Shown piece after piece: positions 10,069 to 28,163 of a stretch of DNA of 64,000 bases. This stretch comes from Actinomycetospora straminea (lineage in GTDB: Bacteria; Actinomycetota; Actinomycetes; Mycobacteriales; Pseudonocardiaceae). Positions within the stretch are counted from its first letter, which is position 1, and each line of letters opens with the position of its first letter. The DNA is taken from contig NZ_JAQZAN010000001.1 in assembly GCF_028737255.1 (NCBI RefSeq), forward strand, positions 496,001 through 560,000, written 5' to 3'. The notes beneath the pieces were generated by a model. It made no database searches. It saw only the letters and a program-made list of their open reading frames with translations, and was not told the origin of the DNA. The translations under genes and the position numbers were made by a program.

Positions 10069-10935
10069 TCAGGACTCCGTCTGCGTGCTGGCCTCGGGGG
10101 CGGCGCCCGCGGGGGCCCCGCCCGTGCTGGCACCGGCGGTCTGGTTGGCCTGCTCGGCGGCGGCGCGCCCGGCCTCGGTGCTCGTCCCCGTCGTGCCCGA
10201 GGAACCGGAGCGACGCCCGCGCGGACGGTCGCCGCGGTTGCCGCGGCCACCGCGCGGGTCACGGGTCGCGGCGTCGAGCGCGGCCTGGCGCTCCGACTCG
10301 CGCTTCCCGCCGACGACGTCGCCCTTGTAGATCCAGACCTTCACGCCGATGCGGCCGAAGTTGGTCCGGGCCTCGAACAGGCCGTAGTCGATCTCCGCGC
10401 GCAGCGTGTGCAGCGGCACGCGCCCCTCGCGGTAGAACTCCGAGCGGGACATCTCGGCGCCGCCGAGACGGCCGGAGCACTGCACCCGGATGCCCTTGAC
10501 GCCCGGGCTGCGCATGGCCGACTGCATGGCCTTGCGCATCGCGCGGCGGAACGACACGCGGTTGGACAGCTGCTCGGCCACGCCCTGCGCGACGAGCTGT
10601 GCATCCGCCTCGGCGCCCTTGACCTCGAGGATGTTGAGCTGGACCTGCTTGCCGGTCAGCTTCTCGAGGTTGCCGCGCAGGCGGTCGGCCTCGGCGCCGC
10701 GGCGGCCGATGACGATGCCGGGACGCGCGGTGTGGATGTCGACGCGGACGCGGTCGCGGGTGCGCTCGATCTCGACCTTGGAGATGCCGGCGCGCTCCAT
10801 GCCCTTGGAGAGCATGCGACGGATCTTGACGTCCTCGGCGACGTAGTCGGCGTACTGCTTGTCGGCGTACCAGCGCGACTTCCAGTCGGTGGTGATGCCG
10901 AGGCGGAAGCCGTGCGGGTTGATCTTCTGGCCCAT
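10069..10935 (-). CDS. rpsC: 30S ribosomal protein S3
   Basis: S3 forms part of the mRNA entry tunnel. The 288-residue product begins [20 protein letters not shown], has a KH domain ([20 protein letters not shown]) and the S3 C-terminal domain ([14 protein letters not shown]). A disordered tail of about 60 residues, Arg/Gly- then Ala/Thr-rich, extends beyond residue 220, as in other actinobacteria. The ATG overlaps the rplV stop by one base. Confidence 0.97.
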   Translation of the reverse strand: MGQKINPHGFRLGITTDWKSRWYADKQYADYVAEDVKIRRMLSKGMERAGISKVEIERTRDRVRVDIHTARPGIVIGRRGAEADRLRGNLEKLTGKQVQLNILEVKGAEADAQLVAQGVAEQLSNRVSFRRAMRKAMQSAMRSPGVKGIRVQCSGRLGGAEMSRSEFYREGRVPLHTLRAEIDYGLFEARTNFGRIGVKVWIYKGDVVGGKRESERQAALDAATRDPRGGRGNRGDRPRGRRSGSSGTTGTSTEAGRAAAEQANQTAGASTGGAPAGAAPEASTQTES

Positions 10936-11345
10936 CAGCGGCCACTCCTCTTCGCGCGCGGACGGCCGCCCTGCGGCGCGGCGACCTCGGTCACCTCGAC
11001 GTAGATGTGGCTGGTCCGCTTCCGGATGCGGTACGCCCGGCCCTGCGCGCGGGGCTGGAACCGCTTCATGGTCGGACCCTCGTCCACCGTGATCGTCGAG
11101 ATCACGAGGTTCGCCGGGTCCAGGTCGAAGTTGTTCTCGGCGTTGGCCACCGCGCTCGCGACGACCTTGGCCACCGGGCCGGCCGCCTTCATCTCGGCGA
11201 ACTGGAGCACCGAGGCGGCCTGGCCGACGGGCATGCCGCGGACGAGGTCCACCACGCGGCGGACCTTCATCGGCGACATGCGCACGTAGCGCGCCCGCGC
11301 GACGGCCCCGCGGGGGTCCGTGGCGGTGTCGGCTGCTGCGGTCAT
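10935..11345 (-). CDS. rplV: 50S ribosomal protein L22
   Basis: L22 lines the exit tunnel with a long beta-hairpin. The 136-residue product has [20 protein letters not shown] and the hairpin segment [20 protein letters not shown]. No insertion of the macrolide-resistance kind is visible in that hairpin. A short N-terminal extension ([15 protein letters not shown]) precedes the domain. Confidence 0.97.
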   Translation of the reverse strand: MTAAADTATDPRGAVARARYVRMSPMKVRRVVDLVRGMPVGQAASVLQFAEMKAAGPVAKVVASAVANAENNFDLDPANLVISTITVDEGPTMKRFQPRAQGRAYRIRKRTSHIYVEVTEVAAPQGGRPRAKRSGR

Positions 11346-11397
11346 TCGGACGTACCTTCCTTGTCTCGGGCCATGGGGGTCCCGCGCTCGTCCGTCG

Positions 11398-11679
11398 TCA
11401 GCGACGACGGGAGCGGCGGTCCTCCTTGACGTGCCCGCGGAACGTGCGGGTCGGGGCGAACTCGCCGAGCTTGTGCCCGACCATGGACTCCGAGACGAAC
11501 ACCGGGACGTGCTTGCGCCCGTCGTGGACGGCCAGCGTGTGGCCGATCATGTCCGGGATGATCGTCGACCGCCGGGACCAGGTCCGGATGACGGTCTTGC
11601 GGTTGGCCTCGTTGAGCGCGTCCACCTTCTTGAGCAGGTGGTCGTCGACGAACGGGCCCTTCTTGAGACTGCGTGGCAT
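11398..11679 (-). CDS. rpsS: 30S ribosomal protein S19
   Basis: S19 forms a complex with S13 in the 30S head. The 93-residue product begins [20 protein letters not shown] and includes [20 protein letters not shown] and [18 protein letters not shown]. Spacers of 52 bp to rplV and 23 bp to rplB flank it. Confidence 0.97.
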   Translation of the reverse strand: MPRSLKKGPFVDDHLLKKVDALNEANRKTVIRTWSRRSTIIPDMIGHTLAVHDGRKHVPVFVSESMVGHKLGEFAPTRTFRGHVKEDRRSRRR

Positions 11680-11702
11680 CGCTTCGCTCCCTCCTGCTCT
11701 CG

Positions 11703-12545
11703 TCAGCGCTTCTTGCGGTTCTTGCCGGTCTTGCGGCGGCGCACGATCATGCGGTCGCTCGCCTTCCGGGTCCGGGTGCGGCCCTCGGGGGTGCCGGCGG
11801 GGTTGACCGGGTGGCGACCACCGGAGGTCTTGCCCTCACCACCACCGTGCGGGTGGTCGACCGGGTTCATCGCGACACCGCGGACCTGCGGGCGCTTGCC
11901 GCGCCAGCGGTTGCGGCCCGCCTTGCCCCAGTTGATGTTCGAGTGCTCGGCGTTGCCGACCTCGCCGATGGTGGCGCGGCAGCGGACGTCGACGTTGCGG
12001 ATCTCGCCCGAGGGCATCCGCAGCTGGGCGTACGGCCCGTCCTTCGCGACCAGCTGCACGCGGGCGCCGGCCGAGCGGGCGATCTTCGCGCCGCCGCCGG
12101 GACGGAGCTCGATCGCGTGGATCACCGTGCCGGTGGGGATGTTGCGCATCGGCAGGTTGTTGCCCGGCTTGATGTCGGCCTTGGGGCCGGCCTCCACCGT
12201 GTCGCCCTGCCCGAGGCGCTCGGGCGCGATGATGTAGCGCTTCTCGCCGTCCAGGTAGTGCAGGAGGGCGATGCGCGCGCTGCGGTTCGGGTCGTACTCG
12301 ATGTGCGCGACCTTGGCCGGCACGCCGTCCTTGTCGTGGCGACGGAAGTCGATGACGCGGTAGGCCCGCTTGTGGCCGCCGCCCTGGTGCCGGGTGGTGA
12401 TGCGCCCGGTGACGTTGCGGCCGCCCTTGTTGTGCAGCGGGCGGATCAGCGACTTCTCCGGGTGGTCGCGCGTGATCTCGGCGAAGTCCGAGACGCTCGC
12501 GCCGCGCCGCCCGGCGGTCGTCGGCTTGTACCTGCGGATTCCCAT
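11703..12545 (-). CDS. rplB: 50S ribosomal protein L2
   Basis: L2 is essential for subunit association and peptidyl transfer. The 280-residue product begins [20 protein letters not shown]. It contains the RNA-binding SH3/OB core and the C-terminal signature [19 protein letters not shown], which holds the universally conserved histidine near the peptidyl-transferase centre. The ATG at 12543-12545 lies two bases after the rplW stop; longer frames are shadows of rplW. Confidence 0.97.
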   Translation of the reverse strand: MGIRRYKPTTAGRRGASVSDFAEITRDHPEKSLIRPLHNKGGRNVTGRITTRHQGGGHKRAYRVIDFRRHDKDGVPAKVAHIEYDPNRSARIALLHYLDGEKRYIIAPERLGQGDTVEAGPKADIKPGNNLPMRNIPTGTVIHAIELRPGGGAKIARSAGARVQLVAKDGPYAQLRMPSGEIRNVDVRCRATIGEVGNAEHSNINWGKAGRNRWRGKRPQVRGVAMNPVDHPHGGGEGKTSGGRHPVNPAGTPEGRTRTRKASDRMIVRRRKTGKNRKKR

Positions 12546-12547
12546 GG

Positions 12548-12853
12548 TCAGCTCCCTGCCCCGGGCGCGCCGAACACGTCGATGGTCCGGCTCTCGGGCG
12601 TCACCGTCACGACCGCGCGCTTGGTGTCCTTGCGCTTGCCGAAGCCGCGGCGGGAGCGCTTGCGCTTGCCCTCGCGGTTCAGCGTGTTCACGCTGGCCAC
12701 CTGCACGTCGAAGATCTCCTGGACGGCGATCTTGATCTGCGTCTTGTTCGCGTCCGGCTTCACCAGGAAGGTGTACTGGCGCTCCTCCAGGAGGCCGTAG
12801 CTCTTCTCGGAGATGACCGGCGCGATGATCACGTCTCGCGGGTCGGCGATCAC
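12548..12853 (-). CDS. rplW: 50S ribosomal protein L23
   Basis: L23 is a docking site for trigger factor and SRP at the tunnel exit. The 101-residue product has [20 protein letters not shown] and [20 protein letters not shown]. The GTG at 12851-12853 overlaps the rplD stop (GTGA). Confidence 0.96.
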   Translation of the reverse strand: MIADPRDVIIAPVISEKSYGLLEERQYTFLVKPDANKTQIKIAVQEIFDVQVASVNTLNREGKRKRSRRGFGKRKDTKRAVVTVTPESRTIDVFGAPGAGS

Positions 12854-13728
12854 TTCTCGACCTCCTGTCCACCCGTGGAGCGGGCGGCCACGAACGCCTC
12901 GAGCGCGGCGGTCGTGAAGACCACGTCGTCGGCGCGCAGGACGTCGTAGGTGTTCAGCTGGTCCGGCGTGAGCTGGTGGACCGCCGGCAGGTTGGCCACG
13001 CTGCGGCGCGCGGCCTCGTCCTCGCGGGCGATGACCGCGAGGACCGTGCGGTGCTCCCGGCTCGGCGTCACGACCGCCTCGAGCGCGCTGCGCGCACCCT
13101 TGGTGGACGGGGCCGTGCCGTCGACGAGCGCCGAGAAGACGTGGATGCGCTCGTGACGGGCGCGGTCCGACAGCGCGCCGCGCAGGGCCGCCGCCTTCAT
13201 CTTCTTCGGGGTCCGCTGGTCGTAGTCGCGCGGCGTCGGCCCGTGGACGGTGCCGCCGCCGGTGAACTGCGGCGCGCGCACCGAACCCTGGCGGGCGCGG
13301 CCGGTGCCCTTCTGGCGGTACGGCTTCTTGCCGCCGCCGCGGACCTCGCCGCGCGTCTTGGTGTCGTGCGTGCCCTGGCGGGCCGCCGCGAGCTGCGCGG
13401 TGACGACCTGGTGCATCAGCGCGGTGCTGGCCGGGGCGTCGAACAGCTCGCCCGGGAGCTCCGCGGTGCCGTCGGTGCCGCCCGCGGGGGTGTGCACCGG
13501 GACCGAGCGGGTCTCGCCGGCGGCCTGCGCGTGGCGGTCGCGGCGAGCGAGGCGGCGGGCCTCGCCGGCCGAGTAGCCCGACCGGCGCGCGGTCTGCAGG
13601 GTCGCGGTGGCCGCGGCCGTCGTCGAACCGGTGCCGGCGGCGGTCTGCTCGGCCGCGTCGGGGCCCTCGGCCTCGTCGGGGCCAGGGGTGTGGCCGTCGG
13701 CGGCCCGGGAGGAATCAGGCGAGGTCAC
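12850..13728 (-). CDS. rplD: 50S ribosomal protein L4 with long N-terminal extension
   Basis: L4 lines the exit tunnel and in other bacteria can repress the S10 operon. The conserved domain starts around residue 75 ([20 protein letters not shown]) and includes the tunnel loop [20 protein letters not shown]. About 75 residues precede it, acidic and Ala/Thr-rich, then a basic stretch [20 protein letters not shown]. The long start (GTG 13726-13728) is supported because it overlaps the rplC stop as GTGA. An internal GTG near residue 77 would give a normal-length L4. Confidence 0.92.
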   Translation of the reverse strand: MTSPDSSRAADGHTPGPDEAEGPDAAEQTAAGTGSTTAAATATLQTARRSGYSAGEARRLARRDRHAQAAGETRSVPVHTPAGGTDGTAELPGELFDAPASTALMHQVVTAQLAAARQGTHDTKTRGEVRGGGKKPYRQKGTGRARQGSVRAPQFTGGGTVHGPTPRDYDQRTPKKMKAAALRGALSDRARHERIHVFSALVDGTAPSTKGARSALEAVVTPSREHRTVLAVIAREDEAARRSVANLPAVHQLTPDQLNTYDVLRADDVVFTTAALEAFVAARSTGGQEVEK

Positions 13729-14378
13729 TGGGCACCGCCCTTCGCGGGATCGACCTTGCTGGCCGTCGTGACGAGGACCAGGCCGCCGCGCGGGCCGGGG
13801 ACGGCGCCGCGGATCAGCAGCAGGCCGGCGTCGGCGTCGACGCCGTGCACGGTCAGGTTCTGGGTCGTGGTCTTGACGTGGCCCATGCGGCCAGCCATCC
13901 GCGTGCCCTTGAAGACGCGCGCGGGGGTGGCGCAGCCGCCGATGGCGCCGGGCGAGCGGTGCTTGCGCTGCGTGCCGTGGCTGGCCCCGAGGCCGCCGAA
14001 GCCGTGGCGCTTCATGACACCGGCGGTGCCCTTGCCCTTGCTCGTGCCCGAGACGTCGACGACGGCGCCGGCGGCGAACACCTCGGCGGTGACCTCCTGG
14101 CCGACCTCGTAGTCGCTGGCGTCGCTCGTGCGGAGCTCGGCGAGGTGGCGCCGCGGGGTCACGCCGGCCTTGGAGAAGTGGCCCGTCTCGGGCTTGTTCA
14201 CCTTGCGCGGGTCGATCGCGCCGTAGGCGATCTGGACGGCGTTGTAGCCGTCCACCGAGGGCGTGCGGACCTGCGTCACGACGCAGGGACCGGCCTTGAC
14301 GACGGTCACGGGGACGACGCGGTTGGCCTCGTCGAAGACCTGCGTCATCCCGACCTTGGTGCCGAGGACGCCGCTCAT
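13725..14378 (-). CDS. rplC: 50S ribosomal protein L3
   Basis: L3 reaches the peptidyl-transferase centre by a long loop. The 217-residue product from ATG 14376-14378 begins [20 protein letters not shown] and has the signature [20 protein letters not shown] and [23 protein letters not shown] lies about ten bases upstream. An in-frame GTG at 14427-14429 would add 17 residues (starting [15 protein letters not shown]) and lies closer to rpsJ, so the start is not fully certain. Confidence 0.95.
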   Translation of the reverse strand: MSGVLGTKVGMTQVFDEANRVVPVTVVKAGPCVVTQVRTPSVDGYNAVQIAYGAIDPRKVNKPETGHFSKAGVTPRRHLAELRTSDASDYEVGQEVTAEVFAAGAVVDVSGTSKGKGTAGVMKRHGFGGLGASHGTQRKHRSPGAIGGCATPARVFKGTRMAGRMGHVKTTTQNLTVHGVDADAGLLLIRGAVPGPRGGLVLVTTASKVDPAKGGAQ

Positions 14379-14437
14379 CTTCCGCTCCGGCTTGGCCGGG
14401 TACGTGTGTGCTGCAGCTGCGTTGGTCACGGCCGGCC

Positions 14438-14743
14438 TCACTGGATGTTCACGTCGACGCTCGCCGGCAGGTCGATGCGCATGAGCGCGTCCACCGTCTT
14501 CGGCGTGGGGTCGACGATGTCGATCAGTCGCTTGTGCGTGCGCATCTCGAAGTGCTCGCGCGAGTCCTTGTACTTGTGCGGCGAGCGGATGACGCAGTAG
14601 ATGTTCTTCTCGGTGGGCAGCGGCACGGGCCCGACCACGGAGGCGCCGGTGCGCGTCACGGTCTCGACGATCTTCCGAGCCGACGCGTCGATCGCTTCGT
14701 GGTCGTAGGCCTTGAGCCGGATGCGGATCTTCTGTCCCGCCAT
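14438..14743 (-). CDS. rpsJ: 30S ribosomal protein S10
   Basis: S10 works in the 30S head and, with NusB, in transcription antitermination. The 101-residue product begins [20 protein letters not shown] and has [20 protein letters not shown] and [20 protein letters not shown]. It is the first gene of the S10 operon, which runs down to rpsQ and probably on through spc. Confidence 0.97.
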   Translation of the reverse strand: MAGQKIRIRLKAYDHEAIDASARKIVETVTRTGASVVGPVPLPTEKNIYCVIRSPHKYKDSREHFEMRTHKRLIDIVDPTPKTVDALMRIDLPASVDVNIQ

Positions 14744-15174
14744 GGTGGCTTTGCCGTTCCTCTTCTCGTCCCACCCGGGGCATGCGCCCCCGGTGGCTGG
14801 CCAGGTTCTCGAGACGCCCCGGTGCGTGCCGGCCGGATCCGCGTCCCCGACCGGGACCGTCACCGGTCCACGCGGTCGGGCGTGTCGAATCCGTCGCCGG
14901 GCTCCGCCCCGCGCTCGCGCGCGCTGCGGGCCCGCGGACCTCGCGCTGTTCAACGTGTGTCCGTCCCGCGCCCCGTGAGGGACCGGCACGGTGGGCCTCC
15001 CGGCGCGTGGCTGGCACGGCCGGAAGACCCGGGCCCACGGTGTGGCTCTCGGACCCCTGCTCACAGCAGGGCGGCCGGCTCGATACCGCATGAGCCGGCC
15101 GCCCCGTGCGAGCTAGGACTCCAGTGTCGCACGGCCGCTGTCGCGGCCCTGCACCGGGGGTCCCGGAGAGAGAC
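14744..15174 (-). promoter_or_regulatory. tuf-rpsJ spacer, presumed S10 operon leader
   Basis: This 431-bp gap separates tuf from the S10 operon. Its right end carries two adjacent hairpins (15056-15070 and 15069-15104) that should end tuf transcription. The remaining 310 bp must hold the S10 promoter and leader, by position. I found no convincing -35/-10 pair on the minus strand and no E. coli-like L4-binding structure by eye. Confidence 0.4.
15069..15104 (-). terminator. tuf terminator hairpin
   Basis: A perfect 13-bp stem (15069-15081 with 15092-15104) has a ten-base loop and lies about 70 bp after the tuf stop. A smaller hairpin (CCTGCT, CAC, AGCAGG at 15056-15070) directly follows. No T-run is present. 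Confidence 0.65.
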
Positions 15175-16368
<1,194 letters not shown>

Positions 16369-16476
16369 TGCTCTCGTCCTCCTGGACTGTTCTTTCCTGA
16401 CCCGTCCCTCGTGTGGTGGGCCCGGGTCGGGTGGTGCTCGTCGGTGTGGGTCCTGCCGTGTCTCGGAGGACCGAGA

Positions 16477-16514
16477 GGGCCGTCACGAGGCTAGCGAAGC
16501 CCGCGTGACGGCCC
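16477..16514 (-). terminator. Hairpin in the fusA-tuf spacer (second)
   Basis: An 11-bp perfect stem (16477-16487 GGGCCGTCACG with 16504-16514) has a 16-base loop. It lies 47 bp after the fusA stop and downstream of a first, stronger hairpin. Probably part of an attenuator or processing region before tuf. Confidence 0.4.
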
Positions 16515-16521
16515 GCGACCT

Positions 16522-16556
16522 GGTCCGCGACCCGGGGCGCACCCGGGCCGCGGACC
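16522..16556 (-). terminator. Hairpin directly after fusA
   Basis: A 14-bp stem with one mismatch (outer GGTCCGCG 16522-16529 with 16549-16556; inner CCCGGG with CCCGGG) has a five-base loop and begins four bases after the fusA stop. It is a terminator or mRNA-end stabiliser separating fusA from tuf. Confidence 0.55.
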
Positions 16557-16560
16557 CGCG

Positions 16561-18666
16561 TCACTCGCCGGTCGCCTTGGCGATGATCTCCTTGGCCACG
16601 TTGGCCGGGACCTCCGCGTAGGAGTCGAACTGCATGGAGTAGTTCGCCCGGCCCTGGGTCCGCGACCGCAGGTCGCCGACGTAGCCGAACATCTCCGAGA
16701 GCGGGACGATCGCGCGCACGATGCGCCCGCCGCCGGTCCGCTCCTCCATGGCCTGGATCTGGCCACGGCGGGAGTTGAGGTCGCCGATGACGTCGCCCAT
16801 GTAGTCCTCGGGCGTCGACACCTCGACGGCCATGACGGGCTCGAGCAGCGCGGGGTCGGCCTTGCGGGCCGCCTCCTTGAGCGCCATCGACCCGGCCACC
16901 TTGAACGCCATCTCCGACGAGTCCACCTCGTGGTACTGGCCGTCGAGCAGCGTCAGCTTCAGACCCACCAGCGGGTAGCCGGCCAGCACGCCGTACTGCA
17001 TGGCGTCCTGCGCACCCTCGTCCACCGACGGGATGTACTCCCGCGGCACACGACCACCGGTCACCTTGTTGTCGAACTCGTAGAGCGGGCCGTCGGCCGT
17101 CTTCTCCAGCGGCTCGAGCTTGATGATGACGCGGGCGAACTGCCCCGAGCCACCGGTCTGCTTCTTGTGCGTGTACTCGTACTTGTCGACCGTCCGACGG
17201 ATGGTCTCGCGGTAGGCCACCTGCGGCTTGCCGATGTTGGCCTCGACCTTGAAGTCGGACTTCATCCGGTTGACCAGCACCTCGAGGTGGAGCTCGCCCA
17301 TCCCCGAGATGATCGTCTGGCCGGTCTCCTCGTCGAGGTTGACGCGGAACGTCGGGTCCTCGTCGGCGAGACGCTGGATCGCGGTCGAGAGCTTCTCCTG
17401 GTCGGCCTTCGACTTCGGCTCGACCGCCACGGAGATGACCGGCTCCGGGAAGGTCATCGACTCGAGGATCACCGGGTTCTGCGGGTCGCAGAGGGTGTCG
17501 CCCGTGGTCGTGTCCTTGAGGCCCACCACCGCGTAGATGTGGCCGGCGCGGGCCTCGTCGACCGGGTTCTCCTTGTTGGAGTGCATCTGCAGCAGCTTGC
17601 CGATGCGCTCCTTGCGGTCCTTCGTCGAGTTGATGACCTGCGTGCCCTGGGAGAGCTTGCCCGAGTACACGCGGACGTAGGTCAGCTTCCCGTAGAAGGG
17701 GTGCGCAGCGATCTTGAACGCGAGGGCCGAGAACGGCTCGTCGGTCGTCGCGTGGCGCTGCACCTCGGTCTCGCCGTCGAGCAGCGTGCCGTTGACGGCC
17801 GGGACGTCGGTCGGCGCCGGCAGGTAGGCGATGACGGCGTCGAGCATGGGCTGCACGCCCTTGTTCTTGAACGCCGAGCCGCAGATGACCGGGTAGTAGT
17901 CGCCGGTGACCGTCACGGCGCGGATGCCGTGCTCGATCTCCTCGGGCGTGAGCTCCTCGCCGGCGAAGTAGCGCTCCATGAGCGCCTCGTCGTTCTCGGC
18001 GATCGACTCGATCAGCGCGGTGCGGTACTCCTCGACCTGGTCGGCCATCTCGGCCGGGATCTCCTCGACGGCGTAGTCCTCGCCCTTGGAGACCTCGCCG
18101 CGCCAGGTGAGCGCGCGCATGCGGACCAGGTCGACGACCCCGTAGAAGTCCGACTCCGACCCCATCGGCAGCTGCAGGACCAGCGGCTTGGCGCCGAGAC
18201 GGTCCTTGATCGTCTGCACGGTGAAGTAGAAGTCCGCGCCCAGCTTGTCCATCTTGTTGACGAAGCAGATGCGCGGGACGTTGTAGGTGTCGGCCTGACG
18301 CCACACCGTCTCGGACTGCGGCTCGACGCCCTCCTTGCCGTCGAAGACGGCGACCGCGCCGTCCAGGACGCGCAGGGAGCGCTCGACCTCGACCGTGAAG
18401 TCGACGTGGCCGGGCGTGTCGATGATGTTGATCTGGTGGTCTTTCCAGAAGCAGGTCGTCGCGGCGGACGTGATCGTGATGCCGCGCTTCTGCTCCTCCT
18501 CCATCCAGTCCATCGTGGCCGCGCCGTCGTGGACCTCACCGATCTTGTAGTTGATGCCGGTGTAGAACAGGACGCGCTCGGTCGTCGTGGTCTTGCCCGC
18601 GTCGATGTGGGCCATGATCCCGATGTTGCGGACCTTGCCCAGATCGTTCAGCACCTCGCGTGCCAC
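16561..18666 (-). CDS. fusA: Elongation factor G
   Basis: GTPase that drives ribosomal translocation. The 701-residue product starts at GTG 18664-18666 ([16 protein letters not shown]). G motifs are [27 protein letters not shown] and SAF. Domain IV and the C-terminal domain include [18 protein letters not shown] and [20 protein letters not shown]. The beginning and key residues fit canonical EF-G1 rather than the mitochondrial-like EF-G2. It lies between rpsG and tuf as usual. Confidence 0.98.
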   Translation of the reverse strand: MAREVLNDLGKVRNIGIMAHIDAGKTTTTERVLFYTGINYKIGEVHDGAATMDWMEEEQKRGITITSAATTCFWKDHQINIIDTPGHVDFTVEVERSLRVLDGAVAVFDGKEGVEPQSETVWRQADTYNVPRICFVNKMDKLGADFYFTVQTIKDRLGAKPLVLQLPMGSESDFYGVVDLVRMRALTWRGEVSKGEDYAVEEIPAEMADQVEEYRTALIESIAENDEALMERYFAGEELTPEEIEHGIRAVTVTGDYYPVICGSAFKNKGVQPMLDAVIAYLPAPTDVPAVNGTLLDGETEVQRHATTDEPFSALAFKIAAHPFYGKLTYVRVYSGKLSQGTQVINSTKDRKERIGKLLQMHSNKENPVDEARAGHIYAVVGLKDTTTGDTLCDPQNPVILESMTFPEPVISVAVEPKSKADQEKLSTAIQRLADEDPTFRVNLDEETGQTIISGMGELHLEVLVNRMKSDFKVEANIGKPQVAYRETIRRTVDKYEYTHKKQTGGSGQFARVIIKLEPLEKTADGPLYEFDNKVTGGRVPREYIPSVDEGAQDAMQYGVLAGYPLVGLKLTLLDGQYHEVDSSEMAFKVAGSMALKEAARKADPALLEPVMAVEVSTPEDYMGDVIGDLNSRRGQIQAMEERTGGGRIVRAIVPLSEMFGYVGDLRSRTQGRANYSMQFDSYAEVPANVAKEIIAKATGE

Positions 18667-18727
18667 GGAATTCCTCTTCCCGTCGGTTCGTCGCCGCGGG
18701 TCCCGCGGCGGGTGTTCTCGGACCTGC

Positions 18728-18758
18728 GGGCCGGGGGGTGGGTCTCACCCCCGGGCCC
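18728..18758 (-). terminator. Hairpin between rpsG and fusA
   Basis: A 13-position stem with one mismatch (18728-18740 with 18746-18758) has a five-base loop and starts six bases after the rpsG stop. The pattern repeats after fusA and tuf and may set relative mRNA levels of the str operon genes. Confidence 0.45.
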
Positions 18759-18764
18759 GGCCGG

Positions 18765-19235
18765 TCACCAGCGGTAGTGCGCGAACGCCTTGTTCGACTC
18801 CGCCATCTTGTGCGTGTCCTCGCGACGCTTGACGCTCGCCCCGAGACCGTTCGAGGCGTCGAGCAGCTCGTTCGTGAGCCGCTCGATCATCGTCTTCTCC
18901 CGGCGCGCCCGGGAGTACGTGATCAGCCAGCGCAGGCCCAGCGTGGTCGAGCGGCCGGCGCGGACCTCGATCGGCACCTGGTAGGTCGCGCCACCGACGC
19001 GGCGGCTGCGGACCTCGAGGGCCGGCTTGACGTTGTCCAGCGCCCGCTTGAGCGTGACGACGGGGTCGGCGCCGTTGCGCTCGCGGCAGCCCTCCATCGC
19101 CCCGTAGACGATGCGCTCGGCCAGCGAGCGCTTGCCGTCGACGAGCACCTTGTTCACGAGCTGCGTCACGAGCGGCGACCCGTAGACCGGGTCGGCGACG
19201 AGCGGACGCTTCGGAGCGGGTCCCTTGCGCGGCAT
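18765..19235 (-). CDS. rpsG: 30S ribosomal protein S7
   Basis: S7 nucleates assembly of the 30S head. The 156-residue product begins [20 protein letters not shown] and contains [20 protein letters not shown] and the end [10 protein letters not shown]-like [12 protein letters not shown]. One base separates it from rpsL. Confidence 0.97.
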   Translation of the reverse strand: MPRKGPAPKRPLVADPVYGSPLVTQLVNKVLVDGKRSLAERIVYGAMEGCRERNGADPVVTLKRALDNVKPALEVRSRRVGGATYQVPIEVRAGRSTTLGLRWLITYSRARREKTMIERLTNELLDASNGLGASVKRREDTHKMAESNKAFAHYRW

Positions 19236-19236
19236 G

Positions 19237-19611
19237 TCAGCTCTTGTCCTTCTTCGTCCCGTAGCGGCTGCGGGCCTGCTTGCGGTTCTTCACCGCCTGC
19301 GTGTCCAGTGCACCGCGGATGATCTTGTAGCGAACGCCCGGCAGGTCCTTCACACGACCGCCGCGCACGAGCACGATCGAGTGCTCCTGCAGGTTGTGGC
19401 CCTCACCCGGGATGTAGGCCGTGACCTCGATGCCGTTCGAGAGCCGGACGCGCGCGACCTTGCGCAGCGCGGAGTTCGGCTTCTTCGGCGTGGTGGTGTA
19501 GACGCGCGTGCAGACGCCGCGGCGCTGCGGGCTCCCCTTGAGGGCCGCGGTCTTGGTCTTCTCGACCTTGTCCTCGCGGCCCCGGCGGACCAACTGCTGG
19601 ATGGTGGGCAT
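19237..19611 (-). CDS. rpsL: 30S ribosomal protein S12
   Basis: S12 lies at the decoding centre. The 124-residue product begins [18 protein letters not shown]. The two lysines changed in streptomycin-resistant mutants are both wild type: [13 protein letters not shown] (Lys43) and [11 protein letters not shown] (Lys88). First gene of the str operon. Confidence 0.97.
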   Translation of the reverse strand: MPTIQQLVRRGREDKVEKTKTAALKGSPQRRGVCTRVYTTTPKKPNSALRKVARVRLSNGIEVTAYIPGEGHNLQEHSIVLVRGGRVKDLPGVRYKIIRGALDTQAVKNRKQARSRYGTKKDKS

Positions 19612-20118
19612 CGACCGGCTGTTTCCGTTCCTCTGCTGCTGTCTGATCGGGCTCGCTTGCCCCGCGACACGGCACGCCGGCGGCGGACCGCCCCGTCATC
19701 GGGGGCGCCTGGGTCCTCGAGGGTCTTCGGACCGGCGCACCGCACATCCGGGGCACGCGGAGCGACCCGACCACGTCGGGCACTGGACACCAGGGTACGC
19801 GCGTGCGTGAGGGCACGTCGCAGCGGGTCGGATCAGGGTGCCGGACGCCGCTCGCAGCGGCCCGGCGACGCCGTCGGTGTCCTGCGCCGCGGCCCCTCGG
19901 ACGTCCTCGACCCCCGTCTGCACGGGAGCCATGCCGCCGCGGGTGACTCCACCGCACCGACCGGACTGGTGGCGAGGATACCCGCGCGTCCCGTCGCTGC
20001 AAGCGACACCCGCGCCCGCCGCCCGAGGTGTGCAACGCGCCACGTCCGGCCCGCATTCCGCCGACCCGCCGACCCGCCGAACCCGCCAACCGCCACCCCG
20101 CGCCCGGCCCCCGCGCCC
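19612..20118 (-). promoter_or_regulatory. rpsL upstream region
   Basis: A 507-bp stretch without a supported gene lies between rpsL and the palindrome downstream of rpoC. It must hold the str operon promoter. The best -10-like element on the minus strand is TACCCT (rev. comp. of 19792-19797), about 180 bp before the rpsL ATG, with no good -35. Frames crossing the region are GC-driven shadows with poor composition. Confidence 0.35.
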
Positions 20119-20182
20119 GTGATCACCAGGTCGAAAGGCACCGCGCGGCCCCCTCCTGGGGTGCTTTCGACCTGGTGATCAC
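20119..20182. repeat. Palindromic element downstream of rpoC
   Basis: Two perfect 19-bp arms, GTGATCACCAGGTCGAAAG (20119-20137) and its reverse complement (20164-20182), extend by four more pairs after one bulged G at 20138, around a 17-base GC-rich loop. The arms have clearly lower GC than the surroundings. It lies beyond a separate terminator-like hairpin of rpoC, so it is not needed as the terminator. It looks like a dispersed intergenic palindrome or a protein-binding site; whether other copies exist cannot be seen from this window. Confidence 0.7.
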
Positions 20183-20203
20183 CCGCGGACGCCGGCGGGA
20201 CCG

Positions 20204-20257
20204 CGCACGACGAAGGGCGCCCCCGCCAGCAGCGGGGACGCCCTCCGGTGTCGTGCG
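20204..20257 (-). terminator. rpoC terminator
   Basis: A two-part hairpin: inner 12-position stem with one mismatch (20215-20226 with 20232-20243, loop CAGCA) and an outer 8-bp stem (CGCACGAC 20204-20211 with 20250-20257). It starts 11 bp after the rpoC stop. Confidence 0.65.
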
Positions 20258-20268
20258 GACTACTCAGG

Positions 20269-24177
<3,909 letters not shown>

Positions 24178-24225
24178 AGGTTCTCCCCTGGATGGGTGAG
24201 CTGTTTTCTAGAGAGGGTCCGCGGT

Positions 24226-24259
24226 CCCCGAGCCGGGAGCGGTGACTCCCGGCCCGGGG
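24226..24259 (-). terminator. Hairpin between rpoB and rpoC
   Basis: A 14-position stem with one A-C mismatch (24226-24239 with 24246-24259) has a six-base loop and begins ten bases after the rpoB stop. It lies inside an operon, so it is more likely an attenuator or RNA-processing signal than a full terminator. Confidence 0.5.
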
Positions 24260-24269
24260 CAGCGAGGTG

Positions 24270-27749
<3,480 letters not shown>

Positions 27750-27894
27750 GATGCGTCCTTCCGGAACAACGCTGTCTGAACGCTGTCAGTAGCTTCACCG
27801 TCCGGGGGCGCGGCGCAGCGCACCGGGCGGCGTGGACGCGGCCCGGGCGTCGGCACACGGATAGGCGAACAGACGTAGGGCAGCGCGATCCGAC

Positions 27895-27924
27895 AGTCTA
27901 GCCACGCATGGCGGCACCTGTCGA
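27895..27924 (-). promoter_or_regulatory. Candidate rpoBC promoter
   Basis: On the minus strand TCGACA (27919-27924) and TAGACT (27895-27900) are separated by 18 bp, close to the primary sigma-factor consensus for actinobacteria. They lie about 150 bp upstream of the rpoB start, leaving a leader of roughly 140 bases. The rest of the 414-bp gap (27,750-28,163) holds the mce terminator and no supported gene. Confidence 0.55.
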
Positions 27925-28110
27925 ACGGCCCCCCCTCGTGACGCGCCGGGAGGGACCTCCGCCTGGGGCGGATTCGACCTCCGGGGTCGGACGCGGGGGC
28001 GCCGCGCTGCGAACAGAGTGACCGCCCGTGCCCCCGGAGTCAAGTGGGGCGCGCCTGGTGTCGCCCGCGCGGCACAGCGGACCCGGTGCAGGTCAGGCCA
28101 CACATGACGA

Positions 28111-28149
28111 CGCCGGGCGCGCCACGCTCTCCGCGTGGCGCGCCCGGCG
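28111..28149 (-). terminator. Terminator of the mce operon
   Basis: A perfect 17-bp stem (28111-28127 with 28133-28149) has a five-base loop TCTCC, and further complementary flanks after a two-base bulge. It starts 14 bp after the stop of the last mce-linked gene and insulates the operon from rpoBC. Confidence 0.75.
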
Positions 28150-28163
28150 CGTCGTGCTCGAGA

